22,340 nucleotides of DNA from an uncultured Bacteroidales bacterium (GCA_946184195.1 CAMHEP010000007.1:1-22340); one strand, 5' to 3'; numbered from the stretch's first letter, positions 1 through 8,424 are shown. Numbers and translations are program-made. The notes: a model not told the origin generated them from the sequence alone.

Positions 1-159
1 ATCCGCATAGAGATATTCGATAATAGCAGGCACGTCTTTCTCATCCGCTCCCCATTGTACTAATTTGTCACATACCTGCGAACTACATCGCTCCGCTGAA
101 GCGCAATACCGCTCTGCCTTAGCAAGCAGTTCGCCCGCTGACCATTCTCTCTTTTCCAT
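1..159 (-). CDS. recX: Regulatory protein RecX, N-terminal part (cut by window edge)
   Basis: An ATG at 159 opens a frame that runs 53 codons to the window edge without a stop. The peptide contains AERYCASAERC, then KLVQWGADE and IIEYLYAD. This is the helical N-terminal pattern of RecX proteins (RYCS.AERC....KL..WG......I...L). RecX binds RecA filaments and limits RecA activity. The start lies 41 bases inside the end of prmC, so translation is probably coupled to it, and the gene is the third of a secDF-prmC-recX series. Only about a third of a usual RecX is present. The identification rests on the N-terminal motif alone; the spacing of the Cys, Trp and Gly residues makes another family unlikely. 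Confidence 0.78.
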   Translation of the reverse strand, partial: MEKREWSAGELLAKAERYCASAERCSSQVCDKLVQWGADEKDVPAIIEYLYAD

Positions 160-964
160 AGATATCTTTGCGTATCTCTATGTCCGCATAACCATGTGTC
201 TGCATACAATCGGCTACTTGACCGGCAAGACGCTCATTCACCTCAAAAAACAATTGCTTACCTATTCCCATCGTAATAATACGTCGGTAGAAAAGCAGTG
301 GATCGTCTTCAGGAACGAAGACTGCCGTGGATGGTTCCCATAAACGCACCTCTGCACCGACCTCGTCTGAAGGACGGACATAGGGGGGATTACTCACCAC
401 GACATCATAAGGTATATAAGAATAATCCTCAAGGATATCCTGCTTCTCAAAACGTATATCCACCTCGTTCAGCCGTGCATTAGCTCTCGCCACCTCCAAG
501 GAAGCAGGCGAAAAATCCATGGCCGTCACATCCCAAAGCGGACAGTGCCGCTTGAGCGCAATGGCTATACACCCCGTTCCTGTACCTATGTCCAACAAAC
601 GGATTGGTATAGCAGGGACACGCTCTTCTACCCATTCCACTAGTTCGGCGGTCTCAGCCCGGGGAATCAACGTGTCCTGTGTAACTTTTAGCCGGAGTCC
701 CATCCATGCTGTCTGTCCGATGATATATTGGATAGGCTCATGCTGCATAAGCCTATCCACTATGGGTTCCCAGGGTATAGACTCACTCTCTATATCCACT
801 AACCCACATAAAATATCTGAGCGGGATTTCCCACTCAGATATTCTATTACCCAACACGCCAATTCTCGTGCCTCGTCGGCAGTATAGGCGCTTGAAAGGG
901 TTTGCGCTATTTTATTTAGCAAGTTTCTTCTCACGACGACGGTCCTGTGCACGCTGAATCTCAT
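119..964 (-). CDS. prmC: Peptide chain release factor N5-glutamine methyltransferase PrmC
   Basis: PrmC (HemK) uses S-adenosylmethionine to methylate the glutamine of the GGQ motif of release factors RF1 and RF2. Visible, numbered from the ATG at 964: an N-terminal helical domain (about 15-90), LIPRAETAELV near 99-109 matching the family's IPRPETE segment, the SAM-binding loop LLDIGTGTGCIA near 123-134, and the catalytic SNPPY at 191-195. The C-terminus is complete. The start is uncertain. The ATG at 964 lies 53 bases inside secDF and gives about ten residues more than relatives have; a GTG at 934 or a TTG at 922 fits the usual N-terminus better. The 3' end overlaps recX by 41 bases. The gene is probably co-transcribed with secDF, because no promoter is visible before it. 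An Ala replaces the usual Pro in IPRPETE. Confidence 0.93.
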   Translation of the reverse strand: MRFSVHRTVVVRRNLLNKIAQTLSSAYTADEARELACWVIEYLSGKSRSDILCGLVDIESESIPWEPIVDRLMQHEPIQYIIGQTAWMGLRLKVTQDTLIPRAETAELVEWVEERVPAIPIRLLDIGTGTGCIAIALKRHCPLWDVTAMDFSPASLEVARANARLNEVDIRFEKQDILEDYSYIPYDVVVSNPPYVRPSDEVGAEVRLWEPSTAVFVPEDDPLLFYRRIITMGIGKQLFFEVNERLAGQVADCMQTHGYADIEIRKDIYGKERMVSGRTAC

Positions 965-3950
965 AAGCTATCTGAGGAGCAATACACATACTGGAGTATG
1001 TACCTACCAGCACACCTATCAGCAATGCGAAGACAAATCCGCGAATGCTCTCACCTCCGAAGCAGAAGATTGCCAATAATACCACCAAGGTGGACATGGA
1101 TGTCGAGAACGTACGGCTCAATGTGTTGTTGATTGCATCGTTGATGTTCACTCCACGCTCGCGTTTCGGATACAAACCATTATACTCACGTATACGGTCA
1201 AAGATAACCACCGTATCGTTGATAGAGTAACCGATTACCGTCAAGATGGCAGCGATAAAGCTTTGGTCTATCTCCATAGAGAAAGGCATAATCTTCCAAA
1301 GCAACGCATATGTACCCAATACCAGGATGGCATCGTGAGCCAAAGCTGTCACAGCACCCACTGAGTATGCAAAGTTGCGGAAACGCAGTAAGATATAGAG
1401 GAAGATGCCGAGCAGGGCGCAAATAACAGCTACGAAAGCTGCCGAAGTGATATCGTCTGCAATAGCAGGACCTACCTTTTGAGACTGCATAATACCAATC
1501 TCAGGATTAATCTGTGTAGACTGGAACTGCTCAAAGGTAATATCCTCACCAAGGAACGGCTTGCAGCCTTCATAGAGTAATGCCTCTATCTCGTCATCCA
1601 AAGTCTCTGAGTTATCGTGGATACGGAAGTTCGTCGATACACGAACTTGGTTTTGGTCACCGATAGTGATGACACGCATACTCAGGTTCTCACCCTCTGT
1701 ATTATGTGCCATGAATACATCCTCCAACGATTTTTCCACTGCCTGAGTACTTACAGGCTCAGCAAAACGTACTACATAGTTACGTCCGCCGGAGAAATCA
1801 ATACCAAGGTTCAGTTTACCGAACATATGAGGCTCCAAACCGAGCAAGCCGATAACTACCAGCACACATGAGATGCAGAAGAAGATCTTACGTTTACCAA
1901 CAAAATCTGCATGTGTTCCCTGCAAGAAATTCTTCATTAGAGGAGTCGTGAAACTTAACTCTTTTGCATTATCACGGTTAGCGTATGCCTCCAACCACAG
2001 ACGGGTCAAGAACACGGCCGTCAGGAACGACGATACGATACCAATCATAAAGGTTACTGCGAAGCCCTTGATAGGACCTGTACCGAAGATAGCCAGGATA
2101 GCACCGGTCAGGAAGCTGGTCACGTTGGCATCCACGATTGCCGAGATAGCACCTCCGAAACCGTCGTTGATAGCCTTCTTCAGATTCTTTCCGGCACGCA
2201 TCTCCTCGCGAATACGCTCATAGATAAGTACGTTAGCATCCACTGCCATACCCATCGTCAATACGATACCGGCGATACCCGGCAAGGTCAATACAGCTGA
2301 GAACGATGCCAAGATTCCTACCAGCAGGAAGATATTGCACAACAATGTTGCATCGGCAATAAGACCCGGTATCCAACCATAATAGAAAATCATGTAAATC
2401 AGGATGAGGATAAAGCCGATAATAAAGCTCCACATACCCGAACGGATAGACTCAGCACCCAGAGAAGGACCTACCACATCCTCTTGGATGATACGGGCAG
2501 GAGCCGGCATCTTACCGGACTTCAAGGTGTTAGCCAAGTCTTTCGCCTCTTCTACGGTGAAGTTACCGGTAATCTGACTGTTACCTCCGGCTATCTCGTT
2601 CTGTACTGTCGGGAATGAATATACATAACCATCCAATACGATAGCTATTGACTTACCAATGTTATCTTTCGTGATACGCTGCCATGCCTTAGCTCCCTCT
2701 GCGTTCATCGACATGGATACATTGGCATAGGCACTGAGTTGGCTGAAATCGGCACGGGCATCCGTGATAACATCACCTTCCAGACTGGCACGACCATCAC
2801 GCTGAGCCTTCAGGGCTACCAATTGGTATACGCTTCCTGCCTCATCAATAGCCTTAACTGTCCAATATAGACGCAGGTCACGAGGCAACAACTGCTTGGC
2901 AATCGGCGAAGTGAGCATTGCGTTCACCTTTGCTGTGTCAGTATAGTGTACCGTTCCTACAACCGGTCCGCGATAGGCCTGACCATTTTGGTTGATGCTG
3001 GGATTCAGTACGTAGAAGAGAGGATTATTTTTCTTGTAGTTCTCTACAGCGGCTGCTTGATCTGCATCAACGGCAGCACTATCCGTTGCGGTAGCATCCA
3101 CCAACGATGCGATATCTTCTGCCTCCGTTACCGTAGCAGATTTCTCTTCCGGTTTAGCCTCTTCCTCAACAGCAGCATCCATTGCTGCATTCTGCTTAGC
3201 ATACTCATTGTTTATTTGTGCAAACAGAGGGAGTAGCTCAGCGAAGTCATAGGTTTCCCAGAACTCCAAGTTGGCTGATCCCTGTAGCAACTTACGAACA
3301 CGCTCCGGCTCTTTGATACCCGGCAACTCAATCAGGATACGTCCTGCTTGCGACAGTTTCTGGATATTCGGTTGTACCACACCGAAACGGTCGATACGGG
3401 TACGCAATACGTTGAATGAGTTATTGATAGCACCATCCACTTCCTCACGGATGACACGCTCAACCTCTTCGTTGGTCGAATTAAGTGTTACTTTGTCTTT
3501 CAATTCGAAGGTAGAGAATACCGATGCCAACTGAGCGTTCGGGTCAATTTCCTTGTACGACTCAATAAAAAGGGTTACAAAATCGGCACCGCTGTTCTTC
3601 TGCTTCTGCTGAGCCATCTGCATGGCTGCATTGAAGTTTTCAGTGGTATTGTAACCGCTCAAGGCACGGAGAATATCAGGAACAGATACTTCCATCGTCA
3701 CGTTCATACCACCCTTCAGGTCTAGACCCAAGTTGATTTCTTTCTCACGGCACTCTTTCAATGTGTAGCCGAACCACACTTTCTGTGCAGCGATAGAGTC
3801 CAAATAGAAGTACTCTTTGGCTGCATCACCTCCCGCATACTCTTTTGCCTTCTTGTCATAGTGATAAGTCACAAAAGAGAAGGAGAGGTAGAAGGCGCAT
3901 ACCAATGCGAGGCACACTGCCAGGATTCTTACAAGTCCTTTGTTTTGCAT
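912..3950 (-). CDS. secDF: Fused protein translocase subunit SecDF
   Basis: SecDF is an inner-membrane, proton-driven accessory of the SecYEG channel that pulls exported proteins across the membrane. SecD and SecF are fused in one 1012-residue chain, as is usual in Bacteroidota. Visible: an N-terminal membrane helix (about 7-28), the SecD signature LGLDLKGGMN near 74-83, a long periplasmic region, the five-helix SecD membrane block (about 500-665), then the SecF half with its own first helix, LGIDFSGGRNYVVRF near 712-726, a second periplasmic domain and a final membrane block ending in a basic tail (RRREKKLAK). An Ala/Glu/Asp-rich stretch at about 250-302 interrupts the SecD periplasmic region and looks like a flexible linker. 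The start at 3950 gives the expected short N-terminus. Large exported proteins later in the window would use this machinery. Confidence 0.97.
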   Translation of the reverse strand: MQNKGLVRILAVCLALVCAFYLSFSFVTYHYDKKAKEYAGGDAAKEYFYLDSIAAQKVWFGYTLKECREKEINLGLDLKGGMNVTMEVSVPDILRALSGYNTTENFNAAMQMAQQKQKNSGADFVTLFIESYKEIDPNAQLASVFSTFELKDKVTLNSTNEEVERVIREEVDGAINNSFNVLRTRIDRFGVVQPNIQKLSQAGRILIELPGIKEPERVRKLLQGSANLEFWETYDFAELLPLFAQINNEYAKQNAAMDAAVEEEAKPEEKSATVTEAEDIASLVDATATDSAAVDADQAAAVENYKKNNPLFYVLNPSINQNGQAYRGPVVGTVHYTDTAKVNAMLTSPIAKQLLPRDLRLYWTVKAIDEAGSVYQLVALKAQRDGRASLEGDVITDARADFSQLSAYANVSMSMNAEGAKAWQRITKDNIGKSIAIVLDGYVYSFPTVQNEIAGGNSQITGNFTVEEAKDLANTLKSGKMPAPARIIQEDVVGPSLGAESIRSGMWSFIIGFILILIYMIFYYGWIPGLIADATLLCNIFLLVGILASFSAVLTLPGIAGIVLTMGMAVDANVLIYERIREEMRAGKNLKKAINDGFGGAISAIVDANVTSFLTGAILAIFGTGPIKGFAVTFMIGIVSSFLTAVFLTRLWLEAYANRDNAKELSFTTPLMKNFLQGTHADFVGKRKIFFCISCVLVVIGLLGLEPHMFGKLNLGIDFSGGRNYVVRFAEPVSTQAVEKSLEDVFMAHNTEGENLSMRVITIGDQNQVRVSTNFRIHDNSETLDDEIEALLYEGCKPFLGEDITFEQFQSTQINPEIGIMQSQKVGPAIADDITSAAFVAVICALLGIFLYILLRFRNFAYSVGAVTALAHDAILVLGTYALLWKIMPFSMEIDQSFIAAILTVIGYSINDTVVIFDRIREYNGLYPKRERGVNINDAINNTLSRTFSTSMSTLVVLLAIFCFGGESIRGFVFALLIGVLVGTYSSMCIAPQIAYEIQRAQDRRREKKLAK

Positions 3951-4077
3951 AGTTTTTTGTTTTATTTATTAATTTTATGTTTTAGCTTTTCCCTCTTAAC
4001 GTACATGCCGTGCGCATATCTTTAAATGCATATTTATTATTAGACTATTCAACGCCACGTACATTACTTCGCAAAAT
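3951..4077 (-). other. secDF 5' leader, AT-rich
   Basis: This is the inferred untranslated leader of secDF, about 125 bases. It is A-rich just before the start codon on the mRNA strand, as is common in this phylum where Shine-Dalgarno sites are rare. The octamer ACGTACAT occurs twice (3999-4006 and 4057-4064). No riboswitch or convincing hairpin was recognised. Confidence 0.4.
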
Positions 4078-4083
4078 AGCGTG

Positions 4084-4115
4084 CAAAGATACGTCATTTT
4101 TTTGAATTATGCAAT
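4084..4115 (-). promoter_or_regulatory. Promoter of secDF
   Basis: On the minus strand TATCTTTG (4084-4091) matches the Bacteroidetes -7 box TAnnTTTG. It is preceded, after 20 bases, by ATTG (4112-4115), a near match to the -33 TTTG box. Transcription would start near 4077, leaving an AT-rich leader of about 125 bases before the secDF start codon. The -33 box is imperfect, so confidence is moderate. Confidence 0.6.
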
Positions 4116-4150
4116 TATTTTGCAAAAAATACCAAAAAACACGACAATTA

Positions 4151-4182
4151 TTTGCATATATCAGAAAAAAGCACTACCTTTG
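4151..4182 (+). promoter_or_regulatory. Promoter of initiator tRNA-Met
   Basis: TTTG (4151-4154), a 20-base spacer and TACCTTTG (4175-4182) match the Bacteroidetes sigma-ABfr consensus exactly. Transcription would begin near 4189, about 22 bases before the tRNA. Confidence 0.82.
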
Positions 4183-4210
4183 CACCCGCTTTTCGATAGA
4201 GAAGATATAT

Positions 4211-4282
<72 letters not shown>

Positions 4283-4287
4283 CACGA

Positions 4288-4315
4288 AAAAAGAACGCAA
4301 ATTTGCGTTCTTTTT
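4288..4315. terminator. Bidirectional terminator between tRNA-fMet and sufB
   Basis: A perfect palindrome with 14-base arms (4288-4301 and 4302-4315) has a GAACGC/GCGTTC core. It has T runs on its right side and A runs on its left, so the RNA of either strand forms a hairpin followed by U residues. It can end the tRNA-Met transcript (plus) and the sufB transcript (minus), which converge here. Confidence 0.85.
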
Positions 4316-4352
4316 CTTTTCCATATTGGGACATCCTGTGGACGCTTCTTTC

Positions 4353-5792
4353 TCAGCCGACAGAGCCTTCAAGCGATACTTGCAGCAGTTTCTGCGCCTC
4401 GACGGCAAATTCCATGGGGAGTTTATCCATCACCTCCTTGGCATAGCCGTTGACGATAAGTCCTACCGCATCCTCCACTCCTATACCGCGTTGGCGGCAG
4501 TAGAAAAGTTGGTCCTCACTAATTTTACTGGTAGTGGCTTCGTGCTCAACGATAGCCGTCGGATTGGCAATCTGCATGTCGGGGAAGGTATGCGCACCAC
4601 ATCGGTCGCCAAGCAGGAGTGAGTCACATTGGCTATAGTTGCGGGCATTTGTTGCGCCGGGTCCCACCTTCACTAATCCGCGATATGAGTTCTCGCTCTT
4701 ACCGGCTGATATACCTTTGCTGATAATGCGTGAGCGAGTGTTTTCACCCAAGTGAATCATCTTGGTACCTGTATCTGCCTGCTGATAGTTATTTGTCACT
4801 GCTACCGAGTAGAATTCTGCCGATGAATTCGCACCTTTCAGTATGCAGGAAGGATATTTCCATGTGATGGCACTACCCGTCTCCACCTGTGTCCAACTGA
4901 GCCGTGCATTCTCGTGGGTGATACCGCGTTTGGTAACGAAATTATAGATGCCTCCCTTACCTTCTTTATCACCCGGATACCAGTTCTGCACAGTGGAATA
5001 TTTTACCTCCGCATCCTTATGAACGATAATCTCCACTATGGCGGCATGAAGTTGATTCTCATCACGCATCGGTGCCGTACATCCTTCTAGATAACTGAGG
5101 TATGCTCCCTCATCTGCAATCAACAACGTGCGCTCAAACTGTCCGGTGTTTCCGGCATTGATACGGAAATAGGTACTCAGCTCCATCGGACAACGTACTC
5201 CCTTGGGTATATACACAAAACTACCATCCGAAAAGACTGCCGAATTAAGCGCTGCATAGAAATTGTCCGTATACGGAACTACACTACCCAAATACTTCTT
5301 CACCAATTCCGGATACTCACGCACTGCCTCGCTGATAGAACAGAACAATATTCCTTTCTCCTTGAGCGTCTCGCGGAAGGTTGTCTTGACGCTGACCGAA
5401 TCCATCACCGCATCCACTGCCATATTACCGGCCAAAGCAGCACGTTCCTCCAGAGGAATACCCAACTTGTCAAATGTCTTCTGTATCTCGGGGTCTATCT
5501 CCTTGTTCTGCTCAGTGGAATCCCCTTGCACTTTCGGAGCAGCATAGTAGGATATTGCCTGAAAATCAATATCGGGTATACGCAAATGAGCCCATTTAGG
5601 TACCGGCATTGTCAACCACTTACGATAAGCCTTCAAGCGAAAATCCAATAACCATTCCGGCTCATTTTTCTTCGATGAAATCGTGCGAATAACATCTTCA
5701 TTGAGACCACGTCCTATCACGTCCGTCTCCACATCCGTAGTGAAACCGTACTTATACTCTTGGGTGGTAATATCCTCGATAATATCTTCCAT
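4353..5792 (-). CDS. sufB: Fe-S cluster assembly scaffold SufB
   Basis: SufB is the core scaffold of the SUF iron-sulfur cluster system; with SufC and SufD it forms the SufBC2D complex on which clusters are built from cysteine-derived sulfur. The 479-residue chain is full length. It starts with the usual N-terminus (QEYKYGFTTDVETD) and GLNEDVIRTISSKKNEPEWLL in two pieces, and has a beta-helical core with SYLEGCTAP, YPGDKEGKGG and RNYSQCDSLLLGD. The C-terminal segment FPDMQIANPTAIVEHEATTS is followed by SEDQLFYCRQRGI, which holds the conserved Glu, His and Cys residues of the family. sufC and sufD do not follow it: the next gene is the tRNA-Met on the other strand. A tRNA-Cys and its terminator lie directly upstream, leaving only about ten bases before the start codon. 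Confidence 0.97.
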   Translation of the reverse strand: MEDIIEDITTQEYKYGFTTDVETDVIGRGLNEDVIRTISSKKNEPEWLLDFRLKAYRKWLTMPVPKWAHLRIPDIDFQAISYYAAPKVQGDSTEQNKEIDPEIQKTFDKLGIPLEERAALAGNMAVDAVMDSVSVKTTFRETLKEKGILFCSISEAVREYPELVKKYLGSVVPYTDNFYAALNSAVFSDGSFVYIPKGVRCPMELSTYFRINAGNTGQFERTLLIADEGAYLSYLEGCTAPMRDENQLHAAIVEIIVHKDAEVKYSTVQNWYPGDKEGKGGIYNFVTKRGITHENARLSWTQVETGSAITWKYPSCILKGANSSAEFYSVAVTNNYQQADTGTKMIHLGENTRSRIISKGISAGKSENSYRGLVKVGPGATNARNYSQCDSLLLGDRCGAHTFPDMQIANPTAIVEHEATTSKISEDQLFYCRQRGIGVEDAVGLIVNGYAKEVMDKLPMEFAVEAQKLLQVSLEGSVG

Positions 5793-5803
5793 AGTCTAAT
5801 TAA

Positions 5804-5831
5804 AAAATGCCACCTTCATAGGCGGCATTTT
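5804..5831 (-). terminator. Terminator between tRNA-Cys and sufB
   Basis: On the minus strand AAAATGCCGCC, a six-base loop (TATGAA) and GGTGGCATTTT form an 11-base-pair stem (one G.U pair) followed by a run of six T. It begins four bases after the tRNA-Cys 3' end and stops about ten bases before the sufB start. It should end the tRNA transcript but may allow partial read-through into sufB. Confidence 0.85.
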
Positions 5832-5834
5832 GCG

Positions 5835-5905
5835 AGGTCGGTAGCAGATTCGAACTGCTGTCCCCGGTTTTGCAGACCGATCCCTAACCACTCGGGCAAC
5901 CGACC
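5835..5905 (-). tRNA. tRNA-Cys (anticodon GCA)
   Basis: The cloverleaf is complete: acceptor GGTCGGT/ACCGACC, anticodon loop CTGCAAA within a TCGGT/ACCGG stem, T arm AGCAG-TTCGAAT-CTGCT, and discriminator base U73, which is typical of tRNA-Cys. The CCA end is not encoded. It lies on the same strand as sufB, 42 bases upstream, with a terminator in between. It has its own promoter at 5968-5999. Confidence 0.96.
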
Positions 5906-5967
5906 TTGTGCATTCTGAGAATGCTCACTCTCCACATATTTATAAACTTTTTAGCGGAAAGCGGTTG

Positions 5968-5999
5968 CAAAGGTACGCAAAATATTTGATATACACAAA
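5968..5999 (-). promoter_or_regulatory. Promoter of tRNA-Cys (and possibly sufB)
   Basis: On the minus strand TTTG (5996-5999), exactly 20 bases and TACCTTTG (5968-5975) give a consensus Bacteroidetes promoter. Transcription would begin near 5961, giving a leader of about 55 bases before the tRNA. That leader holds a small palindrome, GCATTCTGAGAATGC (5910-5924). No other promoter was found before sufB. Confidence 0.82.
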
Positions 6000-6055
6000 T
6001 AATTTGTGATTTTTTTGGCTAAAGTCGTTATTTAACCTGTATAATGACGTCTCTC

Positions 6056-7678
6056 TTACCGAAAGAACTCACCATAGCGATTTCCGTTTTTCGACTCATT
6101 CTCCTGTTTATGCGGGTAATCAATCGTATAGTGCAAGCCGCGACTCTCTTTACGCTCCAAAGCCTGTCGTGTGATGAGATAGCCCACATTGATCATATTA
6201 CGCAATTCACAGATATCCTTAGTCGGACGGACACGTTTGAAGAGCGCTTCTGTCTCTTCATACAAAAGGTCCAAACGTTCCCATGCACGGTGGAGACGCA
6301 GGTCACTACGTACAATACCCACATAGGTGGACATAATCTGTCCCACCTCCTTCTCATCTTGCGAGATCAACACTTGTTCCTCCACCGACATCGTTCCCTC
6401 GTCATTCCAATCAGGGATATTCTCGTTGAAATCGTAGTTTTCTATTACACTCAGACTATGTTTAGCGGCCGTACCGGCATAGACGACAGCCTCAATGAGA
6501 GAATTGCTCGCCAAGCGATTTCCACCATGCAAGCCCGTACAACTGCATTCACCCAAGGCATATAGACGATGGATACTGCTCTCGCCATCCAAATTAACAC
6601 GTATACCGCCACACATATAGTGGGCACTCGGAACAACAGGAATATAGTCTTTGGTGATATCAATACCGATGCTTAGACACTTAGCATATATATTGGGGAA
6701 ATGATGTTTTGTTTCTTCGGGGTTTTTATGCGTAACATCCAGACATACATGGTCCAAACCATGCAGTTTCATCTCGTTGTCGATAGCACGGGCCACAATA
6801 TCACGAGGAGCCAAACTCAAACGCTCATCATATTTCTGCATAAATTCCTCGCCATTAGGCAATCGGAGGATGCCTCCATAACCACGCATAGCCTCGGTGA
6901 TGAGATAGGCAGGATGGGTCTCCTCGGGGTTATAAAGTACTGTCGGATGGAATTGTACAAACTCCATACCCTCCACTTTGGCTTTAGCACGATATGCCAT
7001 CGCTATACCGTCGCCGGTAGCGATGTCAGGATTAGAAGTAGTGGCGTATATAGCACCTGTGCCGCCGGTGGCCATCACGGTAACCTTACTCAAGTAAGTG
7101 TCTACCTTGCCGCTCTCGGGATTGAGGATATACGCACCATAACACTCGATGTCGGGCGTGCGGCGTGTTACTCGTACACCCAAATGATGTTGCGTGATAA
7201 TCTCCACGGCAAAATGGTTCTCCAATACGGTGATGAAGGGGTTATGACGGACAGCCTCCATCAGTCCGCGTTGAATCTCAGCACCGGTGTCATCAGCGTG
7301 ATGAAGGATACGGAACTCCGAGTGACCTCCTTCACGATGAAGGTCGAATGTACCATCCTCCTTCTTATCAAAATTAACACCCCAATTGACCAGTTCCTCT
7401 ATCTCATGAGGGGCATTCCTAACTACTTGTTCCACGGCAGCAGGGTCACTAAGCCAGTCGCCTGCCACCATGGTATCATGGATGTGCTTATCAAAATCAT
7501 CCACCAATAGATTAGTCACGGAGGCTATCCCACCTTGTGCCTTAGCGGTATTGGCCTCGTCCAAGGTAGTCTTGCAGCATATGGCGATTTGATATTTCTG
7601 TGTCCGCGCCACCTTTAGGGCAAAACTCATACCGGCAACACCGCCACCTATCACCAAAAAATCAAATTTCTTAACCAT
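6056..7678 (-). CDS. nadB: L-aspartate oxidase NadB
   Basis: NadB is an FAD enzyme that oxidises L-aspartate to iminoaspartate, the first step of bacterial NAD synthesis; NadA then makes quinolinate. It belongs to the succinate dehydrogenase/fumarate reductase flavoprotein family, and fumarate can be the electron acceptor without oxygen. Visible in the 540 residues: FAD-binding LVIGGGVAGMSFA (8-20), AKAQGGIASV near 46-55, HREGGHSEFRILH, ATGGTGAIYATTSNP, VQFHPTVLY, the active-site region APRDIVARAI near 287-296, and GLHGGNRLASNSLIEAVVYAG near the end of the FAD domain, followed by a helical C-terminal domain. It is the last gene of the uxaB-uxaA-comF-nadB series, 35 bases after the comF-like gene. 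nadA and nadC are not adjacent. The length is close to the family norm. Confidence 0.95.
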   Translation of the reverse strand: MVKKFDFLVIGGGVAGMSFALKVARTQKYQIAICCKTTLDEANTAKAQGGIASVTNLLVDDFDKHIHDTMVAGDWLSDPAAVEQVVRNAPHEIEELVNWGVNFDKKEDGTFDLHREGGHSEFRILHHADDTGAEIQRGLMEAVRHNPFITVLENHFAVEIITQHHLGVRVTRRTPDIECYGAYILNPESGKVDTYLSKVTVMATGGTGAIYATTSNPDIATGDGIAMAYRAKAKVEGMEFVQFHPTVLYNPEETHPAYLITEAMRGYGGILRLPNGEEFMQKYDERLSLAPRDIVARAIDNEMKLHGLDHVCLDVTHKNPEETKHHFPNIYAKCLSIGIDITKDYIPVVPSAHYMCGGIRVNLDGESSIHRLYALGECSCTGLHGGNRLASNSLIEAVVYAGTAAKHSLSVIENYDFNENIPDWNDEGTMSVEEQVLISQDEKEVGQIMSTYVGIVRSDLRLHRAWERLDLLYEETEALFKRVRPTKDICELRNMINVGYLITRQALERKESRGLHYTIDYPHKQENESKNGNRYGEFFR

Positions 7679-7713
7679 GAATGATTCGTATTTATATCTT
7701 TCTTTGTTACTTT

Positions 7714-8406
7714 TTATCGTGCCTTCGCCAAACCAAAGACACTGATTTTTGCACCGCGGATAACATGCATTGCCTCCATACAGGCTCGCAGCGTAGCACC
7801 CGTCGTGATGACATCGTCTACCAATAGGATATGTTTCCGATACAACTCCTCCGGGTGATTTACCTTGAAGATACCTGCCACATTGGCTTGTCGCTCTCGC
7901 TCACGAAGCATCGCTTGTTTCGGATTATCCACTTCACGAGTCAGGTGGGCGGTGTCCAATGGTATCTCGGCTATTTCACTCAATGCGCGAGCTATCCACT
8001 CCGACTGGTTATACCCTCGTTGACGAAGCCGTTTGCGATGTAGGGGAACGGGAATAATCACATCCACGTCATCCAGAAAATCCGACTGCAAAAACTCGTA
8101 TGCCGCTTCCTTGCCCAAAGCGTAGCCGACTTCCGGCATCTCGTTGTATTTTAGCTTATGCATCATGGTCTGTACGGAAGAGTCCTTATCAAAGAAGAGG
8201 TAGCACCCGCCGCGTTCAAACATCGGTTCTTGGGCAAACAAATCCTCTGTGATATTACCCTTGATATGGCTCTGCTCCGTTATCGGCAACCGGCGGAGGC
8301 ACTTCTCACAGATAATCACCGTATCCTCAACGGCACATCCACATGCAGGACAACAGCGGGGAAAAAGCAGGTCCAACACACCTTTAACCACCGCTGTTGT
8401 CGTCAT
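7714..8406 (-). CDS. comF: ComF family phosphoribosyltransferase-fold protein
   Basis: This 230-residue protein has the two-part ComF design. An N-terminal zinc-ribbon has cysteines in CPAC (19-22) and CEKC (33-36). The type I phosphoribosyltransferase domain contains IPVPLHRKRLRQRGYNQS near 113-130 and the phosphoribosyl pyrophosphate loop ILLVDDVITTGATL near 193-206. ComF is needed for DNA uptake in transformable bacteria, but most members, including those of Bacteroidota, have no proven role. The start ATG at 8406 is supported by an AAGGAG Shine-Dalgarno site (8413-8418 on the complementary strand), unusual in this window. It lies 18 bases after uxaA and 35 before nadB, so it is probably part of that transcript. 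Confidence 0.88.
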   Translation of the reverse strand: MTTTAVVKGVLDLLFPRCCPACGCAVEDTVIICEKCLRRLPITEQSHIKGNITEDLFAQEPMFERGGCYLFFDKDSSVQTMMHKLKYNEMPEVGYALGKEAAYEFLQSDFLDDVDVIIPVPLHRKRLRQRGYNQSEWIARALSEIAEIPLDTAHLTREVDNPKQAMLRERERQANVAGIFKVNHPEELYRKHILLVDDVITTGATLRACMEAMHVIRGAKISVFGLAKAR

Positions 8407-8424
8407 TACATACTCCTTAATTTA

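Noticed and set aside
3999..4064. Two copies of ACGTACAT in the secDF leader, considered as a regulatory repeat
   Set aside because: An 8-base repeat in a short AT-rich leader is weak evidence, and no larger structure or known riboswitch could be recognised.
6701..7510. Plus-strand frame of 269 codons opposite nadB
   Set aside because: It lies entirely antisense to a well-recognised enzyme, has no family features and no promoter; it is a by-product of the codon bias of nadB.
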